Positions 47,785-59,200 of a stretch of 64,000 nt of DNA are shown here, in pieces. The notes beneath the pieces were generated by a model. The model did no database searches and had not been told where the DNA came from. It worked only from the letters and a program-made list of their open reading frames with translations. A program made the translations under genes and the position numbers. Within the stretch, counting starts at the first letter, position 1, and every line of letters starts with the position of its first letter. The stretch spans positions 1-64,000 of the forward strand of contig JBFXDD010000018.1 of NCBI GenBank assembly GCA_050181465.1. Direction: 5' to 3'. Source of the DNA: JACRLW01 sp050181465 (GTDB lineage Bacteria > Planctomycetota > UBA1135 > UBA2386).

Positions 47785-47885
47785 AGCCCGAACTCTTCGT
47801 GAACGTCGTCGCGAGATCGCGACGACGTTCACGAAGAGTCCGGGCTAGCTACGCTGCCAGGGAGGAGTCGACGCAGCGACGCGGG
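47785..47885 (+). repeat. Palindromic intergenic element, copy D (collapsed inverted form)
   Basis: A near-perfect inverted repeat (47785-47846) with 22-nt perfect arms, CTCTTCGTGAACGTCGTCGC plus GA and its reverse complement around GA. A second 7-nt block (GCCCGAA/TCCGGGC) extends each arm with one mismatch. Both arms are of the left-end type. The adjoining 40 nt (GCTACGCTGCCAGGGAGGAG onward) match the interior of copies A and C. It sits between the Gfo/Idh and prfC starts. Confidence 0.85.
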
Positions 47886-47940
47886 CTTCCTGACGGTGCG
47901 CTTCCTATGCTGTTCGCCCCTCGAAGTCCCAACCTGCCCG

Positions 47941-49539
47941 ATGACCGTCACCCAAGTCGAACTCGCGCGCCAAGTCGCGCGCCGGCGCACCTTCGCGATC
48001 ATCTCGCATCCAGACGCCGGCAAGACCACGTTGACGGAGAAGCTCCTGCTCTACGGCGGCGCCATCCAGAAAGCCGGCTCGGTGAAAGCGAAAGGCAGCA
48101 CCAGCCACGCCACCTCGGACTGGATGGAACTCGAGCAGAAACGCGGGATCTCGATCACCAGCTCGGCGCTGCAGTTCGAGTATCAGGGCAACTGTATCAA
48201 CCTGCTCGATACCCCTGGACACCAGGACTTCTCGGAAGACACCTACCGGACCTTGGTCGCCGCGGATTCCGCGCTGATGTTGATCGACGGCGCGAAGGGC
48301 GTCGAGCCGCAGACCATCAAGCTGTTCAAGGTCTGCAAAGATCGAGGCATCCCGATCGTGACGGTCGTGAACAAGATGGATCGCCCCGCGCGCGATCCTC
48401 TCGACTTGATGGACGAGGTCGAGAAGGTGCTCGGGATCACGATCGTTCCGCTCACGTGGCCGATCGGATCGGGAGAGGACTTCCTCGGGGTGTACGAGAT
48501 CGGCAGTCGCGAAGTGCACGTCTTCGACCGCACGCACCACAACGCCCATCGCGCGGGAGTGAGAGTGACCGGACCGGAGGATCCGATGCTCCAGGAACGG
48601 CTGGGCGAGTATGCGCACGGGCGGCTCGTCGAGTCGCTCGGCCTGGTCGAGACCGCGGTCGACCCGTTCGATCTCGCGCGATTTCGACGCGGCGAGCAAT
48701 CGCCGATGTTCTTCGCGTCCGCGTTGAGCAACTTCGGGGTCGAGAACATCCTGCGTCGCTTCATCGAACTGTGCCCATCGCCAGGACCGCTGCAGACGAC
48801 CGAAGGCGAGGTCCCGCCGACCGCTCCGTACTTCTCGGGCTTCGTCTACAAGATCGCCGCGAACATGGACAAGCAGCACCGCGATCGCATCGCGTTCCTG
48901 CGAGTCACGTCGGGCCAGTTCGAGCGCGGCATGGAGGCTGCGCACGTGCGCCTCGGCCGCAACGTTCGCATGTCGCACCCGCATCGGTTCTTCGGTCAGG
49001 AACGAGTGACCATCGATGAGGCCTTTCCCGGCGACGTGATCGGCCTCATCAATCCCGGCCTCTTCCGCGTCGGCGACGTCGTCTCCAGTGGACCGAAGTT
49101 CGAGATCCGCAACTTCCCGCGCTTCGCGCCGGAGATCTTCGCACAGGTGCGCGCGAAGGAACCCTCGATGTACAAGGGTTTCAGCAAGGGACTCGCTCAG
49201 CTCGGCGAGGAGGGTGTCGTGCAAGTCTTCTGGCCACGCACGGGCCCCCGCGAACCGATTCTCGGCGCCGTCGGCGAGCTACAGATCGAAGTGTTCCAGT
49301 GGCGACTCCAGGCCGAGTACGGAGTCGAGATCGTGGTCAACCGCAAGGGTTGGACGCGTGCGCGTTGGCTCGCCCACGTCACCGACGACCTGATCGACGT
49401 CTTGCCGATCGTGGTGAACGACGAGTCGAATCGTCCGGTCGCGCTGTTCGCCAGCGACTTCGAGATCGACTACGCCAAGTCGCGCTACAAGGATCTCGAT
49501 CTCCTCGAGCACCCACCGAGCGAAGAAGACAAGGCCTGA
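47941..49539 (+). CDS. prfC: Peptide chain release factor 3
   Basis: 532 residues. Translational GTPase: P-loop HPDAGKTT at 23-30, then KGSTSHATSDWMELEQKRGISITSS with the RF3-specific switch, DTPGHQDFSEDTYR (G3) and VVNKMDRP (G4). RF3 recycles RF1/RF2 after termination. Full length for the family (about 530). The C-terminal domain has GFSKGLAQLGEEGVVQVF and GAVGELQIEVFQWRL as expected. Ends next to repeat copy E. Confidence 0.95.
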   Translation: MTVTQVELARQVARRRTFAIISHPDAGKTTLTEKLLLYGGAIQKAGSVKAKGSTSHATSDWMELEQKRGISITSSALQFEYQGNCINLLDTPGHQDFSEDTYRTLVAADSALMLIDGAKGVEPQTIKLFKVCKDRGIPIVTVVNKMDRPARDPLDLMDEVEKVLGITIVPLTWPIGSGEDFLGVYEIGSREVHVFDRTHHNAHRAGVRVTGPEDPMLQERLGEYAHGRLVESLGLVETAVDPFDLARFRRGEQSPMFFASALSNFGVENILRRFIELCPSPGPLQTTEGEVPPTAPYFSGFVYKIAANMDKQHRDRIAFLRVTSGQFERGMEAAHVRLGRNVRMSHPHRFFGQERVTIDEAFPGDVIGLINPGLFRVGDVVSSGPKFEIRNFPRFAPEIFAQVRAKEPSMYKGFSKGLAQLGEEGVVQVFWPRTGPREPILGAVGELQIEVFQWRLQAEYGVEIVVNRKGWTRARWLAHVTDDLIDVLPIVVNDESNRPVALFASDFEIDYAKSRYKDLDLLEHPPSEEDKA

Positions 49540-49548
49540 GCGCGACGG

Positions 49549-49732
49549 GCCCCCCGGATCATTCGTGAACGTCTACTGCGATCGCCACAAGTCGCGCCCG
49601 GCGGCGTCGCTACGACGGCTCCTCCCTGGCAGCGTAGCTACAGCTACGCTTCGGTCGTCGGCCGTCGTAGCTCCTGGCCGGGCATCGACCTGTGTCGATC
49701 TCGCGACGACGTTCACGAATAATCCGGGCTAG
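49549..49732 (-). repeat. Palindromic intergenic element, copy E (full length, 184 nt, inverted)
   Basis: Opposite orientation to copy C. Ends CCCCGGATCATTCGTGAACG and GTTCACGAATAATCCGGGCT are inverted repeats. It fills the space between the convergent prfC and hldD genes and stops 2 nt before the hldD stop. The interior palindrome AGCGTAGCTACAGCTACGCT is intact. Compared with copy C it has a few substitutions in the interior (GGCCGTCGTAGCTCCTGGCC). Confidence 0.92.
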
Positions 49733-49734
49733 AA

Positions 49735-50736
49735 TCAGCGAACGGGCGAGAAAGCCGGTGCCGACTCGTGCGCGAGCAGTAACGCCACCGTCTCGCGAAC
49801 CCCGGCTTCGAGACTGGTGAACGGTCGGTCGAACCCTTCCGCGATCAAGCGATTCACATCCGCCTGCGTGAAGTACTGGTAGCGATCGCGAAGATCGGCC
49901 GGCGTATCGATCCAGTCGATGTGCTCTTCGACCCCGAGCGCAGCGAACACCGCGCGAACGAGATCGAGGAATGTGCGCGCCTTGCCGGTGCCGAGGTTGA
50001 ACACACCCCGCGCGATGGGCTTCTCGATCGCGAACCACAACGCGTCCACCACGTCACCGACGAAGATGAAATCGCGGGATTGGTGCCCATCGAGCACCCC
50101 GGGCTTGTGGCTGCGGAACAAGCGCACGCGGCCGGTAGCGCGGATCTGATCGAAGGCCTGCAGAACCACACTCGCCATGCGCGCCTTGTGGCGTTCCCCG
50201 AAACCGTAGACGTTGAAGAACTTGAAGCCGGCCCAGGATCGCGGCGTCCGCCCCGATCGTTCTTGCTCGAGCGCCCAGACATCGAATCGCCGCTTGCTGT
50301 CACCGTACGGATTGAGGGGACGCAGCGCGCCGAAGCCGGTCTCGTCGTCGACGAAACCTGCGGTACCGTCGCCGTAGGTTGCCGCCGAACTGGCGTAGAC
50401 GAAGGGGATATTCTGCGCAGCGGCTGCGGCCCAGAGCGTCTGCGAGCTCCGAACATTCACGTCTTCGAGCAGTGCCTCGTCGAGCTCGGTCGTGTCGGTG
50501 CAGGCGCCGAGATGAACGATCGCCGCCGGCGCGATGCGCGAGGTCATGAGTGCGGCTTCCGCCTCCTCGCGTTCGAGGATCGTCCCGAAACGGAGACCGG
50601 AATGCTCCGGTCGGCTCGTGAACAACTCGGCTCGATCGACGGCGATCACCGGGTGACCGCGACGATTACAGGACTCGACGAAGCGCGCGCCGACAAAGCC
50701 CGCGGCACCGGTGACCAGAATCGGCGAACGTGACAT
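49735..50736 (-). CDS. hldD: ADP-L-glycero-D-manno-heptose-6-epimerase
   Basis: 333 residues of the extended SDR fold. NAD-binding motif TGAAGFVGARFVE (9-21), GACTDTTE, YASSAATYGDG with the catalytic Ser, YGDSK (Tyr/Lys pair) and FFNVYGFGERHKARMASVV, matching the HldD block FNVYGPNEYHKGxMASV. QYFTQADVNRL sits at the C-terminus as in HldD. It makes the heptose precursor of lipopolysaccharide inner core, so this organism should make heptose-containing LPS. Repeat copy E is just downstream. Confidence 0.88.
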   Translation of the reverse strand: MSRSPILVTGAAGFVGARFVESCNRRGHPVIAVDRAELFTSRPEHSGLRFGTILEREEAEAALMTSRIAPAAIVHLGACTDTTELDEALLEDVNVRSSQTLWAAAAAQNIPFVYASSAATYGDGTAGFVDDETGFGALRPLNPYGDSKRRFDVWALEQERSGRTPRSWAGFKFFNVYGFGERHKARMASVVLQAFDQIRATGRVRLFRSHKPGVLDGHQSRDFIFVGDVVDALWFAIEKPIARGVFNLGTGKARTFLDLVRAVFAALGVEEHIDWIDTPADLRDRYQYFTQADVNRLIAEGFDRPFTSLEAGVRETVALLLAHESAPAFSPVR

Positions 50737-50768
50737 CGGCGGAGAAGCTTACCCCCTCCCAGGCGCCC

Positions 50769-51737
50769 TCAGCGCTTCTCGGAGCTGCCTTCTTCGCCGC
50801 GCTTGACCGGCTCAGGTGCCTCTGTCGCGGCGGGGTCCTTCCAACCGCGTTCCGTGGCGTCTTGGAACAGGCGAAGGATCTGCTCGCGAGCCGGCGGGTG
50901 ATCCATGACATCGCGAAAACTCACGTCCTTCGGCGGCACCAGAGTGAAGGAGTCAGCGCTCAGTTCGCGAGTCTGATCGAACTCGACGATTCGAATCTCA
51001 CTCAGCGGCACGCCCTGGCGGAGTTGCGCCATCCGCACGACTGCGCCGTCGCGCGAGCGCACGAACATCTCCACGAAGTCGGCCTCCGGGGCCAGCATCT
51101 CGTCCTCCACGCCGGCGCGCCGCGGTCCCGCCACCACGATCACCGGACTGCCGTCGTATTCCTGTGGCCCGCGCAGGGTGAGCTCGAAGCCGGCCCGCAG
51201 GTCCGCGATCATGCGACTGCCGAGAGGGCTCTCCGCGGTCTCCGCACCCGGGCCGGCCGCCATGCCGCCGCCGAGGGCTCGATTGGCCGAGTCGACCCGC
51301 ACCATCAGCGATCGATCCATTCGCGTGAAGACCGTGCCCTGGGCCGGGTCCCGCTCGCGCATCCAAACTCCGTCGGGCGTGCGGACAGTTTCCGTCTCGC
51401 CCTCCAGGCCCTCCCCGAAGTCCCATCGCGTCGTCACATGAAAGTGTGTCGCTCCGAGGACACGCTGCGAACCCTCCGTGCGGAACTTCGCGCCGTCGGG
51501 CAGCACCCCGGTGGTCTCGATGCGCATCGACACCTGACGGAAGTCCTTCTCGAGGGCGCGCAAGACTGCGATGAGGTCGTCGGTTCCGCGCAGCGTGGTG
51601 ATGTCCAGGGGCAACTTGGGCTTGGGCGCGGCCTGGGTGGCGGGTTGCGTCTTGTCGGGGCCGTCCTGAGCGGCGATCGACGGGCACCCGAGTGCGAGAA
51701 GCAAGCTGAACGCGAAGGAAAGCGATTGCGGAGTCAT
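50769..51737 (-). CDS. Exported LolA-like/outer-membrane lipoprotein-sorting-type protein
   Basis: 322 residues from ATG 51737, signal peptide SLSFAFSLLLALGCPSIAAQ. The mature domain is an antiparallel beta structure with VSMRIETTGVLPDGAKFRTEGSQRVLGATHFHVTTRW, followed by TVRTPDGVWMRERD and FELTLRGPQEYDG, resembling the LolA/LolB open-barrel superfamily. A charged tail (APEPVKRGEEGSSEKR) ends the protein. It is a candidate lipoprotein chaperone or a DUF-type outer-membrane sorting protein; remote similarity only. Confidence 0.6.
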   Translation of the reverse strand: MTPQSLSFAFSLLLALGCPSIAAQDGPDKTQPATQAAPKPKLPLDITTLRGTDDLIAVLRALEKDFRQVSMRIETTGVLPDGAKFRTEGSQRVLGATHFHVTTRWDFGEGLEGETETVRTPDGVWMRERDPAQGTVFTRMDRSLMVRVDSANRALGGGMAAGPGAETAESPLGSRMIADLRAGFELTLRGPQEYDGSPVIVVAGPRRAGVEDEMLAPEADFVEMFVRSRDGAVVRMAQLRQGVPLSEIRIVEFDQTRELSADSFTLVPPKDVSFRDVMDHPPAREQILRLFQDATERGWKDPAATEAPEPVKRGEEGSSEKR

Positions 51738-51867
51738 CGGACCTGGTCTTGGAGTTCGTTCGGGACAGCTTCCCTGCAACGCGCGGGCCGAAGCGAACTA
51801 TGCTGGGAACCGCGATCGGCGCCAAGTCGCCCCCGACCGGCAGCCGATTCCTCCCTCGGAGTCCAAC

Positions 51868-53016
51868 ATGAACTTGCGCAACTTGAGCCTCGCCGCCCTG
51901 CTCGGTCTCGCGACCTCGATCTCTGCCGACGAGGTGCGCCTCACCGACGGCACGTTGCTCTACGGCTCTGTGAAGGACCAAGGTGACCGTGTGGTGGTCC
52001 ACACGCGCACCGGCGACCGCACCGTCCAACGCGACGAGATCGATCGCATCCGCACCGAAGCGGAGCTCCTCGTCGAATTCGAGCGGCTGCGCTCGTCGAG
52101 CCCCAACTCGGCCCACGCCAATATCGCTCTGGCCGAACTCGCCCGCTCTCGAGGTCTGCTGGGGCCGCTGTGGGAGTGCCTCGGCGAAGCGATCGCCGCG
52201 CGACCGCAAGGACACACCGCGAAGCGACTGCGCGACCTGCTCGCGACGCTCGAGCCGGAACTTCTCGGGGAGCGTCGCCCCGCCAATGCAAAGGGGCGCG
52301 TGCGCATGCTGCTCCTAGCCGCCCGCGATCCGAACCGACCGGCGCATCGCCGGGCGGCAGCGACCATCCTGGCCGGTGCGGACGGCGAGGCTCTCGAGAT
52401 CCTCCGCCGCAGTGCCAGACATGGGACGGTTGAAGCCGACCGCGGCACCGCACTGACCGCACTGGCGATGCGAGAGGACGCCGCCGACCAACGAACCCTC
52501 TGGCGCGCGAGCCTGATCGATGCTTCGCCCAACTTGCGCGCGCTCGCGATGGACTTGGCGCGAGCCCACTCGGTCGCCGAGCCGACGATTCGGTATCTGG
52601 CGGCGCAACTGACTCACGATCACCTGGAGGTCCGTCTGCGCTCCGCCGAGGCGCTCGGGCGACTGGGGAACCAGGCCGCGATCCTGCCGCTGGTACTCGC
52701 CGCCCCGACGGCCGCGAGCGCCCCTGCAGCAGGCTCCTCGCCGGGGGCCACACGCGGCCACATCGCCATCACCGAACAGCGGGCGTACATCCGCGACTTC
52801 GACCCCGAGATCGCCAGTGCGGCCTTCATCGCCGACCCGAAGATCGGCGTGCTTCAGAGCGGGGTGGTGCTGGACGTCACGGTCGCGGCCGTGATCACCG
52901 AGCGCGTGATCACGACCTTCCGTCGCACATTGACCAAGCTCGGCGGCAGCGATCCCGGCACGGACATGAGCCGCTGGGAAGCGTGGGCACGTCAGGCACG
53001 CGCGACGTCGAACTGA
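51868..53016 (+). CDS. Secreted protein with HEAT-like repeats
   Basis: 382 residues with CGGAG 6-7 nt before the ATG. Signal peptide (LRNLSLAALLGLATSISA), then a small beta domain (VRLTDGTLLYGSVKDQGDRVVVHTRTGDRTVQRDEI) typical of planctomycete proteins that begin with 'LTDG..L.G.V', and from about 85 a helical region with HEAT-like pairs (AHRRAAATILAGADGEALEILRR, AADQRTLWRASLIDASPNLRALAM, LEVRLRSAEALGRLGNQAAILPLV). The C-terminal block is unlike HEAT. Likely a periplasmic scaffold. Confidence 0.7.
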   Translation: MNLRNLSLAALLGLATSISADEVRLTDGTLLYGSVKDQGDRVVVHTRTGDRTVQRDEIDRIRTEAELLVEFERLRSSSPNSAHANIALAELARSRGLLGPLWECLGEAIAARPQGHTAKRLRDLLATLEPELLGERRPANAKGRVRMLLLAARDPNRPAHRRAAATILAGADGEALEILRRSARHGTVEADRGTALTALAMREDAADQRTLWRASLIDASPNLRALAMDLARAHSVAEPTIRYLAAQLTHDHLEVRLRSAEALGRLGNQAAILPLVLAAPTAASAPAAGSSPGATRGHIAITEQRAYIRDFDPEIASAAFIADPKIGVLQSGVVLDVTVAAVITERVITTFRRTLTKLGGSDPGTDMSRWEAWARQARATSN

Positions 53017-53041
53017 AGAGGGTCGACCACGGGGCGCGCGC

Positions 53042-53269
53042 TCAGCCGCGACCCCGACCAAAGAGCGCGAGAAGGAAGTAGAGGAAGAAATCGAGCGACT
53101 CCGCCGGCAGCAGCGGGGCGATCACGCAGAACAGCAGGCAGAACAGCAGCGCGTTGCCGAGAAAAGCGGTCGCCATCGCGGTGACCGCCCATCGCACCTC
53201 GGTCCGCAATGGTGTGCGACGGGGTGTCGCGATCTCGTGCATCGCGTTCGCGCCGCTGTCCGCCGTCAC
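53042..53269 (-). CDS. Small membrane protein downstream of the A2M-like gene
   Basis: 75 residues from a GTG that overlaps the A2M-like stop (GTGA). The basic N-terminus (HEIATPRRTPLRTEVRW) precedes two hydrophobic helices (VTAMATAFLGNALLFCLLFCVIAPLL and SLDFFLYFLLALFG). Only the overlap and hydrophobicity support it as a gene; no family recognised. It is probably co-translated with the giant A2M-like protein. Confidence 0.55.
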   Translation of the reverse strand: MTADSGANAMHEIATPRRTPLRTEVRWAVTAMATAFLGNALLFCLLFCVIAPLLPAESLDFFLYFLLALFGRGRG

Positions 53270-56200
53270 TTCGCCCGACGGACCTCGACGCCGCGCTGCT
53301 GTTGGTTCAGGACGTTCTGCTCGAGCCACTGCACCTGCCGCGCACGGTTCGCGCCGTTCTGCTGGAGGTTGAACTCCCAACCATCGAACTGCCGACCCTT
53401 GCGGTCGACGTTCGAGCCTTTGGGCTTCGATGCAGGCGGCGGCGGGGCCGGTCGGAACTGCTCCGGCTGGTGAATCGACGAGCCGCGGAAGAACGCGAAG
53501 GAGCCCTCGTGCTCGACGATCACCGCAGCTCGCCCCACCAGGCCGTCGGCGATGAAGATACCGCGCGGATCGGTCGCGCCGCTCTTGATGGTGCCGTCGC
53601 CAGAGCCCACCACCCGCACCTGCGCCCCGGCGACGAATCCGCCCTTCCGCTTGACGTTCACGCGGACCCGCCCGATGTCGACGCTCTCCTGCGCCTCGAC
53701 CTCGAGGTCGGAGCGAAGCACGAGCCCGCTGACTATGCGGTCTTCGCTGCGCACGACCACCAGGTAGGCGCCCGCATCGCTGAGCGGCAGGGCGACCTTG
53801 CTGCGCCGCGCGCCGACGTAGTCGGTTCCGTCACCGAGTGCGACCGTCGCCTCGTGCAGAGGACGAATGCCGTGCAGCAGGATGTCACGCACGTTGTCGA
53901 GCGACTTGTGGATGAGGTAGAGACGCAGCAGGTCGACCTTGTAGACCTTGAGAGCAGCCTCGCGCAGATTGCGCCATTCGAGCTCGACGACCGCATCGGC
54001 GCCGACACCGATCCGCGTCACTTCGGGCAGGCTCAGTGACTTCGCCCGGAAGTAGTCGCTCGCCTCCGCGGCATCTTGGAAGTCCGCGACCACCTGGTCG
54101 TAGCTCGAGAGTGCTTCCTTCGCGCGACCGAGCGCGTGATGGATCTGGCCTTCCAGGTAGATCGCGTGGCGATGGTTCTGACTGCTCGCGGTCGCGCCAT
54201 CCAGCGTCGTGAACTTCTCGCTGGCGACTCGGCGCACCAGCGCCAGAGCATCATCGGGTTGGCCCAGCAGGAAGCGGGCGTAGCCGGCCGTGTAGAGGAA
54301 CTCGTCCTCGAAGGCCGACTTGCCGTAGCGCAGCACCGCCGCGTTGGCGATCTCGAGTGCCGCGCTCACGCGACCGGCCTCGACCAGAGTCGTCGCCCAG
54401 GAGAAGCAGGCCTCCTCCGCGAGCGGATCGTCGGGGTACTGGATCAAGAACTCGCGCAGCAGCGCGATCGAACGGTCGAACAATTCGCCTCGCGCACCGA
54501 CGCGAGGATCGACCCGCGCACCGGGTTGGACGCCGGCCGCGACGACGCCGAGCTTCTGCGCCAGGCCGTAGAACGACTGCCGCATCGTGCTCAGTGCCGG
54601 ATAACCCGCGATCAGGGTCTCGAGGAACTGCGCCGCCGACGCCACTTCGCCGAGGCGTTCGAGCGTCGTCGCCACCGCAGCTTCCCGCAGGAAGGACGCT
54701 TCCGTCACGCCGCGATAGACGAGCACGGCCGACTCGAATTCGCCGAGGTCCATGTAGGACTGGCCGACCGCACGCATCGAGTCGAACTCGAGCACGAGTT
54801 CCGGATAGATGTCCTTGAGCTCCTCGAACCATCGAACGACCCCGGCCGCGTCACGCGTCTCGATGGCGAGAATCAGCATCATGCGCGCGAGTTCCTTGCG
54901 AACCTCCGGCGCCAGCATCCATCCGGAAGCCAGCGTGCCAAGTCGCTCTCGCGCGAGCGGGAAGTCACGCGACTCGAACGCCGACTTGCCCAGCGCCCAG
55001 AGTTCGTCGGGCGTGAGCCGATAGACGTCGCTCGACTTGGCGCCGCGCGGCAGCACCTTCAGCGCGCCCGGCTCACCGTGCACGACGAGGTCCGGACGCA
55101 GCACGCCCGCGATGATCGTGGGCAGAACGCGGTACTCCCCGGGGAAGCGTCCGACGACGCGATAGCGAATCGTTCCGGAACCGGAACCCGGTCGAAACCA
55201 GGCGACGATGCGATCGGGCAGGAGTCGATGCTGTTCGAACGAACCTTCGATCGACGCCGGATCGACGCTCACGCCGGCAGGAATCGGCTCTTCCACCACG
55301 ACCGCAGGCGCCGTGGACGGCTGCTGCGGTGCCTCGATCATCCAATGCGTCGTCTCCACGCGGGCCGCAACGCCGACCTCGAGCTGGGTCAGCAGGTTGT
55401 CGTGGTACTCGACGTTCCCACGAACAACGCTGAATCCCGGCGTGATGGGCTTGCCCTTGTCACGAAGGAAGTCCGGCCGAACAAAGCGTCGAACCATGCC
55501 GACACGCGGCTTCCCGCTCTCGGTACCAACGGCGAACTCTCGCGAGAACCCGCGCAGCGTCGCGCCGAAGCGAACCTCACCGCCGGCGACGACTTGGAGT
55601 TCGATCCGGTTCTTGCCGGCGCGCAGCCCCTCGCTCGCGAGGTGGATTCGTTCGGCGCCCGACTGCGCAGTGAGGACCACGGGTGGGACGGCGACGCCGT
55701 TGACCGCGACTTCGATGCGGGTCATCGCGCTGCCCGGCTGCGAACCGGGTAGCGAAGCAAGTGCCTCGACGGCTGCCGCAGTCAACGCCGACGTCGACCA
55801 CACGATCCCATCGCGCATCGACTCGAGCCAACTGAGCCACTCGCGCGCCTGCGGATCCCCGGGATCTCCGAGCAGCCGCGACTGGGCGAGTCGAGCGAAG
55901 GCGACGGCGTGCTCACTCGTGCGCTTGATCCGCGTCGATGCCTCCTGCTCGATCTCGGCGGCGAGTTCGGGCCGCTTGCTCTCGCGCCACGCCAGGGCGA
56001 GATGAGACAGGGAATCGGGATCGAGACTCGCCCGCCGCCGGTGCAGGGCATTGAGGTTCTCGAAGCGATCGTGGCCGGAAGCCACCAGCGCGCGCTCGAG
56101 CAATGCCCGTTCTCCCTCCGGACGACCGCGCACGGCATCGATCAGCCAACGCGCGCCGGCTGCGGCCGTCGGATTCGCGAAGCCGGCTGCCCTGGCCCGC

Positions 56201-59200
56201 TGCAGGGCGAGCACGACATGGGCGGTGGACTCCGCATCGGAGCCACTGCGCCGAGTGATCCATCCGAAGCTGCCATCGGGTAGCGCCGCCGACGCGAGTT
56301 GTCGGACGAGTCCGTCGATCTGACTTCGCAGGACCTCGCGTTCCTCACGATGGGCATTGCCCGTCAGGAGCTTCTCGACCGCGAGTGCCGCCATCAACCG
56401 CTGGGCGATCGCCGCGTAGGTCGGCGCGACCGCAACACAGCCGCGCGCCACCGACGCTGGAGCAAGCGCGACCGCGGCGAGACCGCCGGTGTCGCCGCGG
56501 CCCAGGTCCAGTTCGAGTCGCAGGTCGCCGAGCCCACGGCCACCGGCGACTTCGAGATCGAACGCGATGCGATCGCGCACCATGCCGGCCTTGCCCGCTC
56601 GAAGTTCCACTCCGTAGGGCAGCACCGGGATGGAACCCTCGGCGTGAATTCCACCGACATCCAAAGCCGCGATGGACCACAACACCTCCGGCGTCGATCC
56701 CGTCGCGAGCGGCAGATCGAAGCTTTCCTCGGCACCCTTGCCGAGCGACACCGTGCGTTCATCCGCCGTCTCACCGACGGTGGTGTTCACCCGCAGCGGC
56801 GCGTCCTCGCCGACCCGGCGGTGCAATCGTGCACGCACGGTCGAACGATCTCCTTCCACCAGGAAAGGCGGCGCGTCCAGGGACACGACGAGATCGCGCG
56901 CAGTCCGCAGCGTCAGCTCGACTCGGCCGACGTCGGTCGCCTTGGTCACGCCATGCGCCGAGAACTTCCAGCCGCTCGACCGATCCGGCATCCGGATGGT
57001 GAAGCGCGCGTGACCCTCCGCGTCGGTCACGATGTTCGGTAACCACACCCCATCATCGAGACCTTCCTTGACGCCCTTGGAGTTCAGCGCGCGACCACCC
57101 CTCCTACTGCCGTAGCGACCGCCGGCTCCACCGCCGAGGCCGATCGCTGAGTTCCACTGGTTGCTGTCGAACGCCGACTGCTGGATGGCATCACGTGCCA
57201 GTTCCTCGATCAGTTCGACCTGCTCGCTCTGCTCCTCAGGCTCAACTGCGACTCCGTCAAGGCTCTGACGCGTGAAACGTCCCCGAACCTGCCCCGCGGT
57301 TCCGGGCCCAGCCGCGATCGGCCGCCCGGACGGGTCTACCCGCCCACCCGACGTCGGCCCGCGGGAAACGTTGCCGGCGTCAAGTCGCGCGGCGAGTTCC
57401 CGCCGAGCTGCCTCTTCGCGCTCCTGCTCCCGGCGACGTTCCTCGGCGATCAACTCGCGACTGACCGCCTTGGTCGTGGCGCGATACTCCCAGCCGCAGC
57501 TCGATGCCGTGACCGTCGCGGTCCCTCGACGCAAACCCCAGAAGACGTTCTGGATGTCCATCGTGCGGTCGGCGAACAGAGCGCCGAGGGCTTCGGGAAT
57601 CAGCGCGACCGCGAGTCGGCCGACCACCGGTCGGCCCCGCGCATCGCGAACCGTCACGGCGAATCCGACCTCGCTGTCGGGTTCCGCCTCGCTTCGATCC
57701 GGCTTGATCTCGATCGCGAGCCCTCGATCGACGGTGAACTCGGCCTCCGCGGTCAACAGCGTCGCGTCGTCGACGGCGCTCAGCGCCAGTGCGAAGTTGG
57801 GCGCGTGGAGCTCTTCGAGTGGAATCGCGATCTCGCTCTCGCCGCTGCGGATTCGAATCGGCTTCGCATCGAGGAAGCCGTCGGCGATCGTCACTTGGAG
57901 TCCCAGACGCTCGCTGCCGCGATGCACCACCTTCGCCTTCGCGGTCTCACCGACACGCCACTCGGCGCGATCGAGGAGGATGCGCAGCTTGTTCGCATCG
58001 TCGTTGCCGGAGATGGTCACCACGCGTTCGGCGGTGAGGTCCTGACCGAATCGATCCTTGCTGATCACGCGCAGCACGTGAGCACCACCGCGCTCGGCAA
58101 CGACACGCACGAGCGCGCGACCATCCTCGCTGGCGGTCCTGAACGCGTGGCGCGAAACCTCCACCTCGGCACGACCACGCCTGCCGGACTCGATTCGCAG
58201 CACGACGAGTTCGCCGGCCTTGGCGAGCGGTTCGCCCGCGCGGTCCGCGATCACGACCTCGGCCTGGAACGATTGCCCGGCGAGTTGCACGTCCCGCGCC
58301 ACCTTCACCGACGGCACGAACTCACTGAGCACGACCGGTACCACGCGTTGCGCGCGAATCCCGTCCTCGGCGACTTCGGCGTCGATCTGGATCAACGCCT
58401 CCTCGGTCAGCTCGTCGGATGCGAACTGGAAGGCCACCCGACCTTCGGCGTTCGACGTGCCCTGGACGACGACCTCGCTGCCGTCGGGGTCGTGCATGCG
58501 AATCGTGATCGCGCGACCGCGAGCCGGTTCGCCGTAGAAGTGCCGTAGCTCGACGTGACCTGCGATCGGCTCGCCGCGGAACACCAGGTTGCGATCAGGA
58601 ACGATCGTGAGCTGCAGCTTGGGCAACTCGAAGCGCGCCACCTCGAAGGTCGTCGTCGTACCGCGACCGGCGCCGCGATCGAGCGAGAGAGTCCAGCGAC
58701 CGAGGTCGGCGTCTTCCGGCAACTCGTAGTCGAACTCGACGGTGCCGAAGTCGGAGTAGCGAGCCGCTTCGTCGTAGACCACCCGCCCGTTCGGCGAGGC
58801 GATCCGCAAGCGATCGACGTGTTCGGCTTTGGGCAGCACGTAGCGACCGTCTTGCCAGTCGCGCGCGACGACGGCGCTGTGCACCGTCTGACCGGCGACA
58901 TAGGCCGGACGGTCGGTCATCGCGAAGGACTTCTCGAGTACGGACTCGCCCACGCTGAGGCCGTCCAACTGCACGTTTCCTGCGCCGCTGCCGGATGCAT
59001 CGACGGCGTAGACGACCAACTCGCTCACCGCTGCCAAGCGCCCGTCCCGCAGTCGATAGATGCCGTCGGGATCGGTGAGCCCCTCGGCGAGTGGTCGTGT
59101 CCCATCGCTCACGACCACCCGCACTCCGGGTGCGACCTTGTCTTCGCGCAGGTTCTGCACGAACGCCAGCAACTCCTGTCGCGAACTCCGCACCGTCAGA

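Noticed and set aside
46659..49019. A 786-codon plus-strand frame over the Gfo/Idh gene and the first part of prfC
   Set aside because: Antisense to Gfo/Idh and out of frame with prfC, both of which have clear family motifs.
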